From an uncultured Bacillota bacterium (lineage in GTDB: Bacteria; Bacillota_I; Bacilli_A; RFN20; CAG-826): DNA of 51,538 bases. The stretch is taken from positions 1-51,538 of the forward strand of contig CASEWT010000003.1 in assembly GCA_949291655.1 (NCBI GenBank). Direction: 5' to 3'. The notes under the pieces are model-generated. The model made no database searches. It was given only the letters and a program-made list of their open reading frames with translations, and was not told where the DNA came from. Of this stretch, positions 14,557-22,705 are shown one piece after another (within the stretch, counting starts at the first letter, position 1; every line of letters begins with the position of its first letter). The translations under genes were made by a program, and so were the position numbers.

Positions 14557-17250
14557 TCAGGCAATACCGGCGACTTCCGGCGTGACGAAGAGGTCAGTGA
14601 CCATGACCGTCCGGTGGACGCCGGAGTCGAAGATGGCTTCGATGCCGACGTAGAGGTTGAGGTTGCTGTAGTTCGAGCCGTTGACGGTCAGGAGCTGGTT
14701 GTAGTAGTTCCTGAGGGTCGAAGTCGGGATCCGAATCTCGATCCGCAGCGTGTTCTCGTTGAACGAGCAGTACTGCTCCGCTTCGCTCGAAGTGGCGGCG
14801 AAGGGGAAGTAGCTGGAGCCGATGGCCGAGTTGTCGGCGGTCGCGGTCAGGAGCCACACGTAGTTGAATTCGAACTCAATGGCCGGCGAGCCGTCCTCGC
14901 GGATAAGCGAATCGGGCACCGTCAGGATGAACACCGTGCTGGCTCCGTCGATCTCGGCCCGGTCTTCCATGTTCTCAGGAACGCCGGCAAGCGGCACGTT
15001 GATGCCGTTTTGGACGACCGCCGAACCGTTGCAGGCCGTGTAGAAGGCATCGTAGGAGAAGCGCTCCTCGACGCCGTCGCCGTCGCCGTCGAAGAGAATC
15101 GGGTAGGTTTCGGAGACGTTTTCGGTCGGCTCGCCCCAGGAGCAGGTGAAGCCCTGGGAGAGGGTGTTGGTGCAGATGACCGACATGAACTCAAGCGGGT
15201 TGAGGACGTTGCCGGTGATGGCGCCTTCGGCGAAGTCGAATTCGCCGCGGTCCATGGCATTGTAGGCCTGGGTGTAGTCAGAGACAGCGTGATTGTTGAT
15301 GTTGAGGGTGACGCCCCACTCCTGGCAAGCGGAGTCGAAGACGGTCTCGATCTGGTTCTTGATCTCGTTGCCGACGTTGTCGATCGAGGCCTGGTAACGC
15401 CAGGTGAAGTCGATGGTAATTTCGCTGTCCCGCTCGATTTCGCCGGTACCGACGCCCGTCTGGACGGCGCTCCGGAAGAGCTGGGCGGCCATCGAGGTCG
15501 AGTAGCCGTTGGGATCGACGGCCGTATAGCGGGAGACGGCCATCCGGCCAGCATCCGTATCGCGGTAGGAGATGTTGTTCTCCGGATCGATCTTATAGGC
15601 ATCGGAGAGATAGCCGACGGCCGGGTTGCGGCCCATCGTGTCGGCAATCGTCGCCCGGTCGATGGAGAAGAAGAGACCGTCGAGGAAGTTGTCGTTGCTC
15701 ATGATCCACTTCACGTCCCAAGCCTGGTTCGCGGCATGTGGGTACTGGGTCCCGTTGGGCCCGAAGAAGTAATCCCATTCGTCGTAAGAGCAGGTATTGA
15801 GGTTGATCTTGAGGATCGTCGAGCCTTCGGCGCGGCGGCCGTAAGGATCGGTCGCGTGTTCGCGGGTGTGCTCGGAGGGGCAGGTAACGTTGTCGAGTTT
15901 GCCGGAGATGAAACGCTGATAGGCGTCTTCTTCGTTGCTGACCTTCGTCTCGACGTAGCCTTGGAAGTTGACTTCCTCGGCATGCGAGTAGTTCGGGTTC
16001 TTCTGGTAGACAGTGACGACGTCCTTCTGCCACGAGGTCACGATGTAGGGGCCGGTGGAAAGAAGATTGTCGACGGTCGTCGTATAGTCGCCGCCGGTGG
16101 CGCTGCCGATGGCGCCGAACTGACGGCAGCCGTTCCGCCAGACCGTCGACCAGTTGCTGCTTTCTTCGGTGATGGTATCCGGATCGCCGCCGCCGAGCTC
16201 GATGAGATAGTCCTTCGGAAGCGGGCTGTAGAGAGTGCTCGAGAGGTTGTACATCGCGTAGAACTGGGTCTGCGGGGTGACGAACTCGAAGTCGATCGAG
16301 CCCTCCTCCTCGTTCAGCTGGATGCCGACGTTGGCCCAGGTCTCGTCGTTGTGCTCAGGGGCGTAGACATAGTCGTTGGCCCCGGCAAAGCCGGAAGCAT
16401 CGGTCGTCAGGCCGCTGGTCCGGAAGAGGTTGTTGTCGAGGATGGCCCGGAACGGGGTGAGGTAGTCCTCAAGCTCGATCGGGCGGCCGTTGTAATCATC
16501 GTAGTACTTGCTGCTCGGCGCGATCGAATAGCAGTACTTGTTGGGATCGTCGGCCCCGGTGTGGAGATGGACCCTCCACCGCCGGTAGGTCGTGCCCTCG
16601 GCGTATTCGACTTCGTTGCCCTCCTCGTCGAGAGGAACCGGGCGCTCATCCTTGGCGAGGACCGGACGCCAGACGTAGCCGTCCTTGGTCGCGTTCATGG
16701 TCACGCTGAAATAGCTGTTGCTGATCATGCCGTTGCGGCCGCCGACGTCTTCGCCGGAGGAATTCCAGTAGTTGAACGTGCCCGAGTCGGTCGTCGTGTA
16801 CCCCTGGTAATAATTGGGATAGGTCACCCCGCTGATCGGCTGGCCGTTCCACATGTTGCCGTTCGGGTCGAGCTTCGACTCGTTGATGCCGAAGCCGTAG
16901 TTCTCAATGTAGGTGTCGCTCGCGAGGGTAATCCGCGGCGAGAAGAGCTCGAGGGTGGCGTCGTCGTAAAGGGGGATGCCCGCCAAGTGGTGGCGCATCG
17001 CGTAGTCCTCCATCTTGTAGAGGAGGTTGGATTGATAGTCTACCCAGTCGCTCTGGCTCATGTCAGCCGGCTTTTCGGTCCAGTCGTAGACACCGTTGGC
17101 CAGCGGATTCTTGCTGTAGTCAACGCCCGTAGAACTACTGGTCGTCGATCCAGCGCCGCCGCCTGAACTGGAGCTAGAAACGATTTGCTCATTGCAGGCC
17201 ACGAGGGCAAAACCCCCGAGAAGACCTAGCAAAATCAGACTTTTCTTCAT
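14557..17250 (-). CDS. oppA: Oligopeptide-binding lipoprotein OppA (SBP family 5), enlarged
   Basis: Extracytoplasmic receptor of the importer. Lipobox LVAC gives lipidated Cys19, followed by a Ser/Gly/Thr linker. Family-5 features include a TGPYIVTSWQKDVVTVYQKNPNY-like central segment, a helix with YQRFISGKLDNV and a FLDGLFFSIDRATIADTMGRNPAVGYLSDAY segment corresponding to the usual A-x-A-I-D-R-x-x-I block. The length of 897 residues compares with ~540 normally. Extra sequence lies mainly before about residue 240 and in the last ~200. Start: ATG with AAGGAGT about 10 nt upstream. It is the first gene of opp-A-B-C-D-F, behind a TTGACA promoter and a leader hairpin. Lipid anchoring to the single membrane suits a Gram-positive or wall-less cell. 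Confidence 0.93.
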   Translation of the reverse strand: MKKSLILLGLLGGFALVACNEQIVSSSSSGGGAGSTTSSSTGVDYSKNPLANGVYDWTEKPADMSQSDWVDYQSNLLYKMEDYAMRHHLAGIPLYDDATLELFSPRITLASDTYIENYGFGINESKLDPNGNMWNGQPISGVTYPNYYQGYTTTDSGTFNYWNSSGEDVGGRNGMISNSYFSVTMNATKDGYVWRPVLAKDERPVPLDEEGNEVEYAEGTTYRRWRVHLHTGADDPNKYCYSIAPSSKYYDDYNGRPIELEDYLTPFRAILDNNLFRTSGLTTDASGFAGANDYVYAPEHNDETWANVGIQLNEEEGSIDFEFVTPQTQFYAMYNLSSTLYSPLPKDYLIELGGGDPDTITEESSNWSTVWRNGCRQFGAIGSATGGDYTTTVDNLLSTGPYIVTSWQKDVVTVYQKNPNYSHAEEVNFQGYVETKVSNEEDAYQRFISGKLDNVTCPSEHTREHATDPYGRRAEGSTILKINLNTCSYDEWDYFFGPNGTQYPHAANQAWDVKWIMSNDNFLDGLFFSIDRATIADTMGRNPAVGYLSDAYKIDPENNISYRDTDAGRMAVSRYTAVDPNGYSTSMAAQLFRSAVQTGVGTGEIERDSEITIDFTWRYQASIDNVGNEIKNQIETVFDSACQEWGVTLNINNHAVSDYTQAYNAMDRGEFDFAEGAITGNVLNPLEFMSVICTNTLSQGFTCSWGEPTENVSETYPILFDGDGDGVEERFSYDAFYTACNGSAVVQNGINVPLAGVPENMEDRAEIDGASTVFILTVPDSLIREDGSPAIEFEFNYVWLLTATADNSAIGSSYFPFAATSSEAEQYCSFNENTLRIEIRIPTSTLRNYYNQLLTVNGSNYSNLNLYVGIEAIFDSGVHRTVMVTDLFVTPEVAGIA

Positions 17251-17273
17251 GGGTGCTGCACTCCTTTCTTTCT

Positions 17274-17303
17274 AAAAAAGCAACGGGCGTAATCCTCGCC
17301 CGC
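17274..17303 (-). promoter_or_regulatory. Leader hairpin with T-run ahead of oppA (possible attenuator)
   Basis: Minus strand GCGGGCG-aggatta-CGCCCGT, then TGC and six T residues. It lies between the predicted +1 (about 17304) and the oppA ribosome site, so it is either an attenuator or a 5' stabilising stem. No riboswitch aptamer or leader peptide was seen before it. Confidence 0.5.
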
Positions 17304-17310
17304 GCAAAGA

Positions 17311-17338
17311 AGTATCCACTTACCTGATAATATGTCAA
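17311..17338 (-). promoter_or_regulatory. Promoter of the opp operon
   Basis: Minus strand consensus -35 TTGACA (17333-17338), 16-nt spacer, -10 GATACT (17311-17316). Confidence 0.65.
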
Positions 17339-17365
17339 TAATTATTTTCGGAACTTCTGACTTGG

Positions 17366-17776
17366 CTAGATGCAGTGCCAAACAATCAGCAAAACAATGG
17401 CCAAAACGAAGTAGTAACCCGCGTTGGCGAGCCACGGCAAATAGTAGGCTTTGCGCCGCTTTCGCTTCTCCTTCATTCCGATCTGGTAGTCTCCGGCCGT
17501 CTTGTAACGCCGCTCGGTCGGGCGGGGCCGAAAGGACAAAAAGAGGGCATAGGCCGAGTAACCGAGAACGTCAAAACTGCCGCCCCTCGTCGCAAAGCGA
17601 AGGCCGCAAAAAGCCAAGAGAAGACCAGCGCTCACGAAAGCCCCGTCGGAGTAGTAGGCAATGTAGGTCGGGGAATGGTAGCCGCCGACGATGAGCCAAA
17701 AGGAAACAAAGAAAACGGCTCCCAAGACCGTTGAAACGATGGTTTCGATCAACAACGCTTTGGCCTGCTCGTTCAT
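17366..17776 (-). CDS. Small membrane protein, DUF3899-like
   Basis: 136 residues with helices near 8-28, 43-62 and 115-134, and a cytoplasmic basic loop (GMKEKRKRRKAYY). The pattern of an SAGLLLAFCGL helix followed by GGSFDVLGYSAYALFLSF, then a basic segment and a last hydrophobic helix, resembles the DUF3899 family of Firmicutes. I recognise the layout, not a function. Ribosome site is weak (AAGGAAA about 11-14 nt before the ATG). It lies upstream of the opp promoter in the same direction and divergent from the M6-like protease gene at 17906. Confidence 0.65.
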   Translation of the reverse strand: MNEQAKALLIETIVSTVLGAVFFVSFWLIVGGYHSPTYIAYYSDGAFVSAGLLLAFCGLRFATRGGSFDVLGYSAYALFLSFRPRPTERRYKTAGDYQIGMKEKRKRRKAYYLPWLANAGYYFVLAIVLLIVWHCI

Positions 17777-17905
17777 CGATGGGCTATTTTCCTTTTCCTT
17801 GACGAAAAAGACAAGGCCTTGAAAATAAGGATTGAAGATTTCTCCGTCTTGAGTATTTTAAGAGGCGCGTTGAAGCGCGTTTATTTTATAAAGGAGGTTA
17901 CAGAC

Positions 17906-20014
17906 ATGAAAAAGAGCAATGTCCTCGGCGCTGCCTTCCTCTTGGCCGCCATGGCTCTCGTCTCCTGCACCCAGACGGGCGGCAGCAGCGAAAGCGGCGA
18001 GAGCAGCTCGGAGGAAACCAGCTCATCGGAAGTCGTTTCCCCGCGCCGCCTCGAAGCGACCATCGAGCATTCGAGCATCCCAGCCGGGGCGACGTTCTAC
18101 GACGGCTGCGTCCCGACGATCACCTACATTGACGAAACGGCGGGCGAGACGACCGACATTTCCAACTACTTCAACCAGCTCCGTTTCCAAATCTCGCCGA
18201 TCGTCAACGGCGAGGTCGATTCGACGACCACGTACGACGCCACTGACGCCCTTCCGGCCGGCGAGTACGAGGCGCGGATCACCGCCCGTTCCCGCACGGC
18301 GAGGGTCAACTTCACCGTCGAGGAAGGAACGGTCGAAACGGCAAGCGAAGGCAACGGCTACAAGACGATTTACGGCACCGACGAGGATTTCACCCGGCTG
18401 GCGCTCTCCAACGGGGACGTGACGCTCGGGACCCTCGGGGAAGGCAACTTCCCGTCCAAGGGCACCGTGAACGTCCTCGTCATCCCGGTCATCTTCGCGG
18501 AAATGGAGAACACCGCCTCGGCCTTCAACGAGGAAGAGCTCGCCCTCCTCGAACGGGCCTACAACGGGACCGATTCCGAAGGGCCGGAAGACACGCGGAC
18601 GGCTTGGGAATCCCTCCACAGCTACTATCAGAAGTCTTCCTACGGAAAACTCGACGTCGAGGCGACGATCGCCCCGGTCTACGTCTACGAAAGCCGGTCT
18701 ACCGACCTTAACGAAAACGACGGCAGCAATGCCCACCGCATCGTCCAGGCAGCCTTGGACGACTACCAGCGGACCCATCCCGACATGTCGATGTTCGACG
18801 CCAACAAGGACGGCTACATCGACTCGGTCAACGTCATCTACAAAACGCTGGCCCCGATCGATTCCTCCAACCCGAGCGACCTCTGGTGGAACTTCACCTC
18901 GAACGCCAGCAACAAGCCGAACGTTTCGAGCCCGACCCTCCACCGCTTCTTCTGGTCGGCCTACTCAATGATGGAAACCGGCTACTACCCGGATGTCCCG
19001 GCCGACGCCAACGTCGACCCCCACGTCCTCGTCCACGAGCACGGCCACGCCATGGGACTTAGCGACTACTACTCCTATGACCAAGATGCCACGACCGGTG
19101 CCAAGAGCGAGGCCCCGGCCGGCTGCGCCGACATGATGGACATGAACGTCGGCGACCACAATGCCTACTCCAAGATGAGGTTCAACTGGCTCCGCGACAG
19201 CGCCGACGACGAAGGCCTCAACGTCATGTACGTCGACGGCTCGAGCGACAACTTCACGGTCACCATCGACTCGTTTGCCGACGAGGGCGACGTCCTCATC
19301 GTTCGCAACACGACGACCGATCCGTGGAACGAAACCCCCTACGACGAATACCTCATCGTCACCTACTACACCCCGACCGGAGTCAACGCCCTCGACTCCC
19401 TCGGCTATGGCGAATGGACCCAGTACAACGAAAGCACCGGGACGACCGGCGCCGGAAACGGCGGTCCCTACAGGTACCCCGGCGTCCAGGTCTTCCACGT
19501 CGATGCCCGGGTCGGAGCCCAAGTCGGGCAACTGACTTCCGATGGAACGGTCGACGAAAGCACCCTCACCTGGGAATACACCGACAACATCTACACCACC
19601 GACCACTACGATACGGCTTCCGGCACCTATGAATCGGCGGCTGTCTTCCTCACCGACAACACCCCGTCCCGTTCGATGAAGATCGTCGACGGCGAGCAGG
19701 TCGGCGGAGGCGATGCCGAAATCGAGGCCATCCTCTCAAGCGGCGACGACGGCTTCCGTTCCACCTCCTACGCCAACCTCATGGGCATCCAAAGCAACCT
19801 CTTCGGCACCAAGGAGTACGCCGAGGCCAACGACTTCCAGTCCAAGGAGATGTACGGCGGCTACACCTACTCCAACTACCTCGGCTGGCGCTACTTCCAG
19901 AACGAGCTCGTCTGGAACGACGGATCGACCTTCAACTGGACGTTCTCGGTCGAAAGCCAGACCGACACCACCGCCACCCTCCACTTCATCAACAACGCTG
20001 CCATTGAAGGATAA
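17906..20014 (+). CDS. Secreted M6-like metalloprotease lipoprotein (second copy)
   Basis: Lipobox LVSC gives Cys21, then a Ser/Glu linker. The zinc motif is H377-E-H-G-H381-AMGLSDYYSYD, followed by ADMMDMNVGDHNAYSKMRFNW, the same layout as the protease at 5884-7449. DANKDGYIDSV is a probable calcium loop. Residues ~60-140 form an extra N-terminal beta module. The length of 702 residues compares with 521 for the first copy, and similarity over the catalytic core suggests an old duplication with divergence. Start: strong AAGGAGGT 7 nt before the ATG; an open frame further upstream lacks a signal peptide. Likely substrates are environmental proteins, feeding the Opp system. Confidence 0.88.
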   Translation: MKKSNVLGAAFLLAAMALVSCTQTGGSSESGESSSEETSSSEVVSPRRLEATIEHSSIPAGATFYDGCVPTITYIDETAGETTDISNYFNQLRFQISPIVNGEVDSTTTYDATDALPAGEYEARITARSRTARVNFTVEEGTVETASEGNGYKTIYGTDEDFTRLALSNGDVTLGTLGEGNFPSKGTVNVLVIPVIFAEMENTASAFNEEELALLERAYNGTDSEGPEDTRTAWESLHSYYQKSSYGKLDVEATIAPVYVYESRSTDLNENDGSNAHRIVQAALDDYQRTHPDMSMFDANKDGYIDSVNVIYKTLAPIDSSNPSDLWWNFTSNASNKPNVSSPTLHRFFWSAYSMMETGYYPDVPADANVDPHVLVHEHGHAMGLSDYYSYDQDATTGAKSEAPAGCADMMDMNVGDHNAYSKMRFNWLRDSADDEGLNVMYVDGSSDNFTVTIDSFADEGDVLIVRNTTTDPWNETPYDEYLIVTYYTPTGVNALDSLGYGEWTQYNESTGTTGAGNGGPYRYPGVQVFHVDARVGAQVGQLTSDGTVDESTLTWEYTDNIYTTDHYDTASGTYESAAVFLTDNTPSRSMKIVDGEQVGGGDAEIEAILSSGDDGFRSTSYANLMGIQSNLFGTKEYAEANDFQSKEMYGGYTYSNYLGWRYFQNELVWNDGSTFNWTFSVESQTDTTATLHFINNAAIEG

Positions 20015-20017
20015 TTG

Positions 20018-20045
20018 TTGAAAAACAAATATCTCGGCATATATT
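20018..20045 (+). promoter_or_regulatory. Promoter of the 651-residue lipoprotein gene
   Basis: TTGAAA (20018-20023), 16-nt spacer, TATATT (20040-20045), starting right after the protease stop codon. An AAAGGAA ribosome site follows. Confidence 0.6.
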
Positions 20046-20073
20046 GGCAAAGCACCAAGAAAGGAAACACCAC

Positions 20074-22029
20074 ATGAAAAGCAAAGGATTACTCGTCCTG
20101 ACGGCTCTTCTCGGCACGGGTCTCGTGCTCGGAAGCTGCGGCACGACGGCCACCTCCTCGGAAGGCGGGGCTGGGTCGGCCTCTTCCTCCGAGACGGAAA
20201 CCTCCGAAAGCCTCCCCGATACCTCGGGAAGCGAAACCTCCGAGGCTCCGGTCTCCGACTACACGGCGACCAAGGTCACCATCAGCGGCAGCACGCCGGA
20301 ACGGGTCACCGTCGGAGAGACGATCGACTTCGGTCAGTACATCACCGTGAGCGCCCCGGAAAACGGGACCTTCGGCCTCCGCGTCCGCGAAGGCTCGACC
20401 GGCACCGCCGACATCGACGGGCACAGCGTCACCATCACCGGCGCCGGCTCGATCGGCATCCAAATCGTCGGGGCCAATAACGCCAACATCCGCCTTTGGA
20501 CCATCACGGCCATTGCCGCCGACACCAAGGAGATGGCCGACTACCTCACTGCCCTCTCCTACAACTACACCGTCGACTGGCGCGACGCGACCGGCAATTC
20601 GCTCTATGGGCTCACCTACCACAACGAGAACTATTGGCTGGCCCTGAGCTCCATCGAAAACAGCGAGGACCTGAATTCCTCGACGTGGAGCTTCTGGGGT
20701 TCCATCCAAGCTGGCGAACACCGTTACGAAGTCGACTTCTACGAAGACTACGACTACGTTGAGCAGACCGTCAGCTACCGTTACGAAGCCCACCCCGGCA
20801 TCTTCGACGACTCGCTCTATTACGCGGCCGCCGAGATGGCCTTCAACGAAGACACCGTCTCGACCGATCCGGAGACCGGCCTTACCATGATCACCGATGC
20901 CGGCGTTTCGAGCCTCGTCCAGACGGGCGTCGGCACCAACTACGAAATGATCAAGGAATTGCTTCTCGACCCCGACGGCTACGAGCAAGCTTACCTTATC
21001 CCGCTCTACGAGAACGAAGGGGATGCCCAAATTGCCGGGGTCCGCATCATCTTTGCCACCGACGCCCTTGAGATGGTCTCGACCTGCGACATCTATGCCG
21101 CCGGCGAAACCTCCTTCGACGTCCTCGACGAATTCGTCGCCGAAGGCGTGCCGCCTTCATACATCACCTTCGACGCGCTAGGCGATTATCTCGGCGGCCA
21201 GGTTGCCGAACAGGCTTCCACCACCATCGAGGCCTCCATCTCCTATGGCGCCTACCTCACGAATAGCCAGACGGGCGAAACCAGCTGGCAAGACGCTTCG
21301 GTGGCCGGAGCCTCTGACCTCGAATCGCGGCTCGGCATCGTGAGCAACGCCCCGGCCGGGACCTACAACGCGACCGTCGACGGCGACAGCTACTACAGCA
21401 CCGCGACCTTCAGCCCGCTCTACTTCACGAGCGATTCTCCGATCTACGCCGCGGTTGGCCAGGATAGCGACGGCCACTACTACCGCATGGACGGCGAAAA
21501 TCCGGAGGCTTGGGAGACCAAGACCGACCTCGGTACCGACTTCGTTCTCTGGGACGAGGATGGCATCTCGACGGTCTTCGATGCCGAATACAACCTCGTC
21601 GGCGTCGAATATCTTACCCCGGCGGCCCTTACGACCGACTACCTGAAGAGCCTCCCCTACACCTCGATCGCGACGGAAGGAACCGTCACGACGGCCACCG
21701 TTGACGCCATCGAAGACGAAGGCAAGATCCTCGAGATCATCACTGGTCTCATCCCGCAAGTCGGCACCTATGTCGTCGCCGGCGTCCTCAGCGGCATCAC
21801 CGGCCCCGACGGCGTTCCGTGCTACACCCTCTTCGATTCGCCGACCATCGTCTACGACAGCGCGACTGGCGAAGTCTCCTTCGAGGCTATCCTCCCGAAC
21901 CTTGCCGAGGATGCGACGCTTGGCGCCAACGTCGGGCTCCGTCTTTCGGTCACCCTCACCGACTTCGGAACGACCGAAGTCCCGGCCTTCGGCTTCGTCC
22001 AAGCCGAAACGACCGAGCCGGCGGCCTAA
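20074..22029 (+). CDS. Large surface lipoprotein, unknown function
   Basis: Not recognised. Lipobox LGSC gives Cys22, followed by ~30 residues of Ser/Glu/Thr linker. Residues ~65-145 look like a small beta domain (TKVTISGSTPERVTVGETIDFG, with GLRVREGSTGTADIDG). The remaining ~500 residues are acidic, Tyr/Thr-rich and predicted beta-rich, with no protease, glycosidase or transporter motif visible. Codon use matches its neighbours. Start: ATG with AAAGGAA 7-8 nt upstream. It has its own promoter and a strong terminator. A binding or adhesion role is only a guess from its type and company. Confidence 0.8.
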   Translation: MKSKGLLVLTALLGTGLVLGSCGTTATSSEGGAGSASSSETETSESLPDTSGSETSEAPVSDYTATKVTISGSTPERVTVGETIDFGQYITVSAPENGTFGLRVREGSTGTADIDGHSVTITGAGSIGIQIVGANNANIRLWTITAIAADTKEMADYLTALSYNYTVDWRDATGNSLYGLTYHNENYWLALSSIENSEDLNSSTWSFWGSIQAGEHRYEVDFYEDYDYVEQTVSYRYEAHPGIFDDSLYYAAAEMAFNEDTVSTDPETGLTMITDAGVSSLVQTGVGTNYEMIKELLLDPDGYEQAYLIPLYENEGDAQIAGVRIIFATDALEMVSTCDIYAAGETSFDVLDEFVAEGVPPSYITFDALGDYLGGQVAEQASTTIEASISYGAYLTNSQTGETSWQDASVAGASDLESRLGIVSNAPAGTYNATVDGDSYYSTATFSPLYFTSDSPIYAAVGQDSDGHYYRMDGENPEAWETKTDLGTDFVLWDEDGISTVFDAEYNLVGVEYLTPAALTTDYLKSLPYTSIATEGTVTTATVDAIEDEGKILEIITGLIPQVGTYVVAGVLSGITGPDGVPCYTLFDSPTIVYDSATGEVSFEAILPNLAEDATLGANVGLRLSVTLTDFGTTEVPAFGFVQAETTEPAA

Positions 22030-22051
22030 ACCTCACCTCATCTAAACAAAG

Positions 22052-22080
22052 GCGGGCCCTTCACGGGGCCCGCTTTTCTT
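22052..22080 (+). terminator. Terminator after the 651-residue lipoprotein
   Basis: GCGGGCCC-ttcacg-GGGCCCGC followed by TTTTCTT. Confidence 0.9.
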
Positions 22081-22646
22081 ATCCCAAGATAGCGACGCAG
22101 CAGCTTTTGGGGTGGAAATCGCCGCACGGGGACATGATTCAAGCTAACCTGTCTCCTGCCCTAGCTGAATATCGCCGTCCAACGGCCATCTCTTCGCCCC
22201 GCCTCGATAATCGCGGTTGGCCACTAGGAGGCGCGCCTTATCCGATGAATATGATGTCGCCTCTTCTCTTGGCATCGCGGTCTTTTCTAAACCTCCAAGA
22301 ATTCACCTTAGCCGCTTTATATATCCGGCCCGAAGAGGCGCCGGCATGCCGAAAAGGACGAAGCTGAAAACCGAGGCCAAGGGAACTCCGCAAAACCAGA
22401 GGGGGCCATAATATAAAACCGCTTTGCCGCGGCTTTTGAACTATTAGGGGGAAAATAACCCCTTTTCTGTTTGGAGGATCGATGGGGAACCCGTTTCCTG
22501 CCTTTCGATCCATAAGGATCAAGCTTTCGGGGAAATAAAGATGCAGGACACGCCTTCGCGGAGGGCAGAAGGTCTTCCAAAGAAACGAACAAAGCCAAAA
22601 GCGACTGCCAAACCCCCTTCTTTTTGGAAAAACCCTTAATTTGCAT
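22081..22646. other. Gene-poor 570-bp stretch with degenerate character
   Basis: No convincing gene. Several short frames are open on both strands, but none has a ribosome site at proper spacing together with normal codon use, and base composition is less GC-rich than the neighbours. A weak hairpin with flanking A/T runs (CCGC-tttgcc-GCGG, near 22421-22434) resembles a terminator and would make sense only if a small transcript or dead gene existed here. I could not identify any known RNA family. Possibly a decayed gene or an undescribed small RNA. Confidence 0.5.
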
Positions 22647-22690
22647 AAGAAAAGCCGCCCTTCCAGCGCATTGGCCGGATGGAGGGCGGC
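22647..22690 (-). terminator. Terminator after the 1144-residue repeat protein
   Basis: Minus strand GCCGCCC, a 23-nt internal segment that partly pairs, then GGGCGGC and TTTTCTT, starting 16 nt past the stop. Confidence 0.8.
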
Positions 22691-22705
22691 AATTCGTCGT
22701 CGCGT

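Noticed and set aside
14614-17166. An 850-codon open frame antisense to oppA
   Set aside because: It is a shadow of C/G-ending codons of oppA; it has no ribosome site and an Arg/Val/Asp-skewed composition without recognisable domains.
17866-17887. GCGCGTT repeated before the 17906 protease as a hairpin
   Set aside because: The copies are direct repeats (GCGCGTT-GAA-GCGCGTT), not complementary beyond 4 bp.
22246-22367. 40-codon frame after a GGAGG sequence
   Set aside because: Ribosome site spacing is about 13 nt, codon use is unlike neighbouring genes and no signal or domain is seen.
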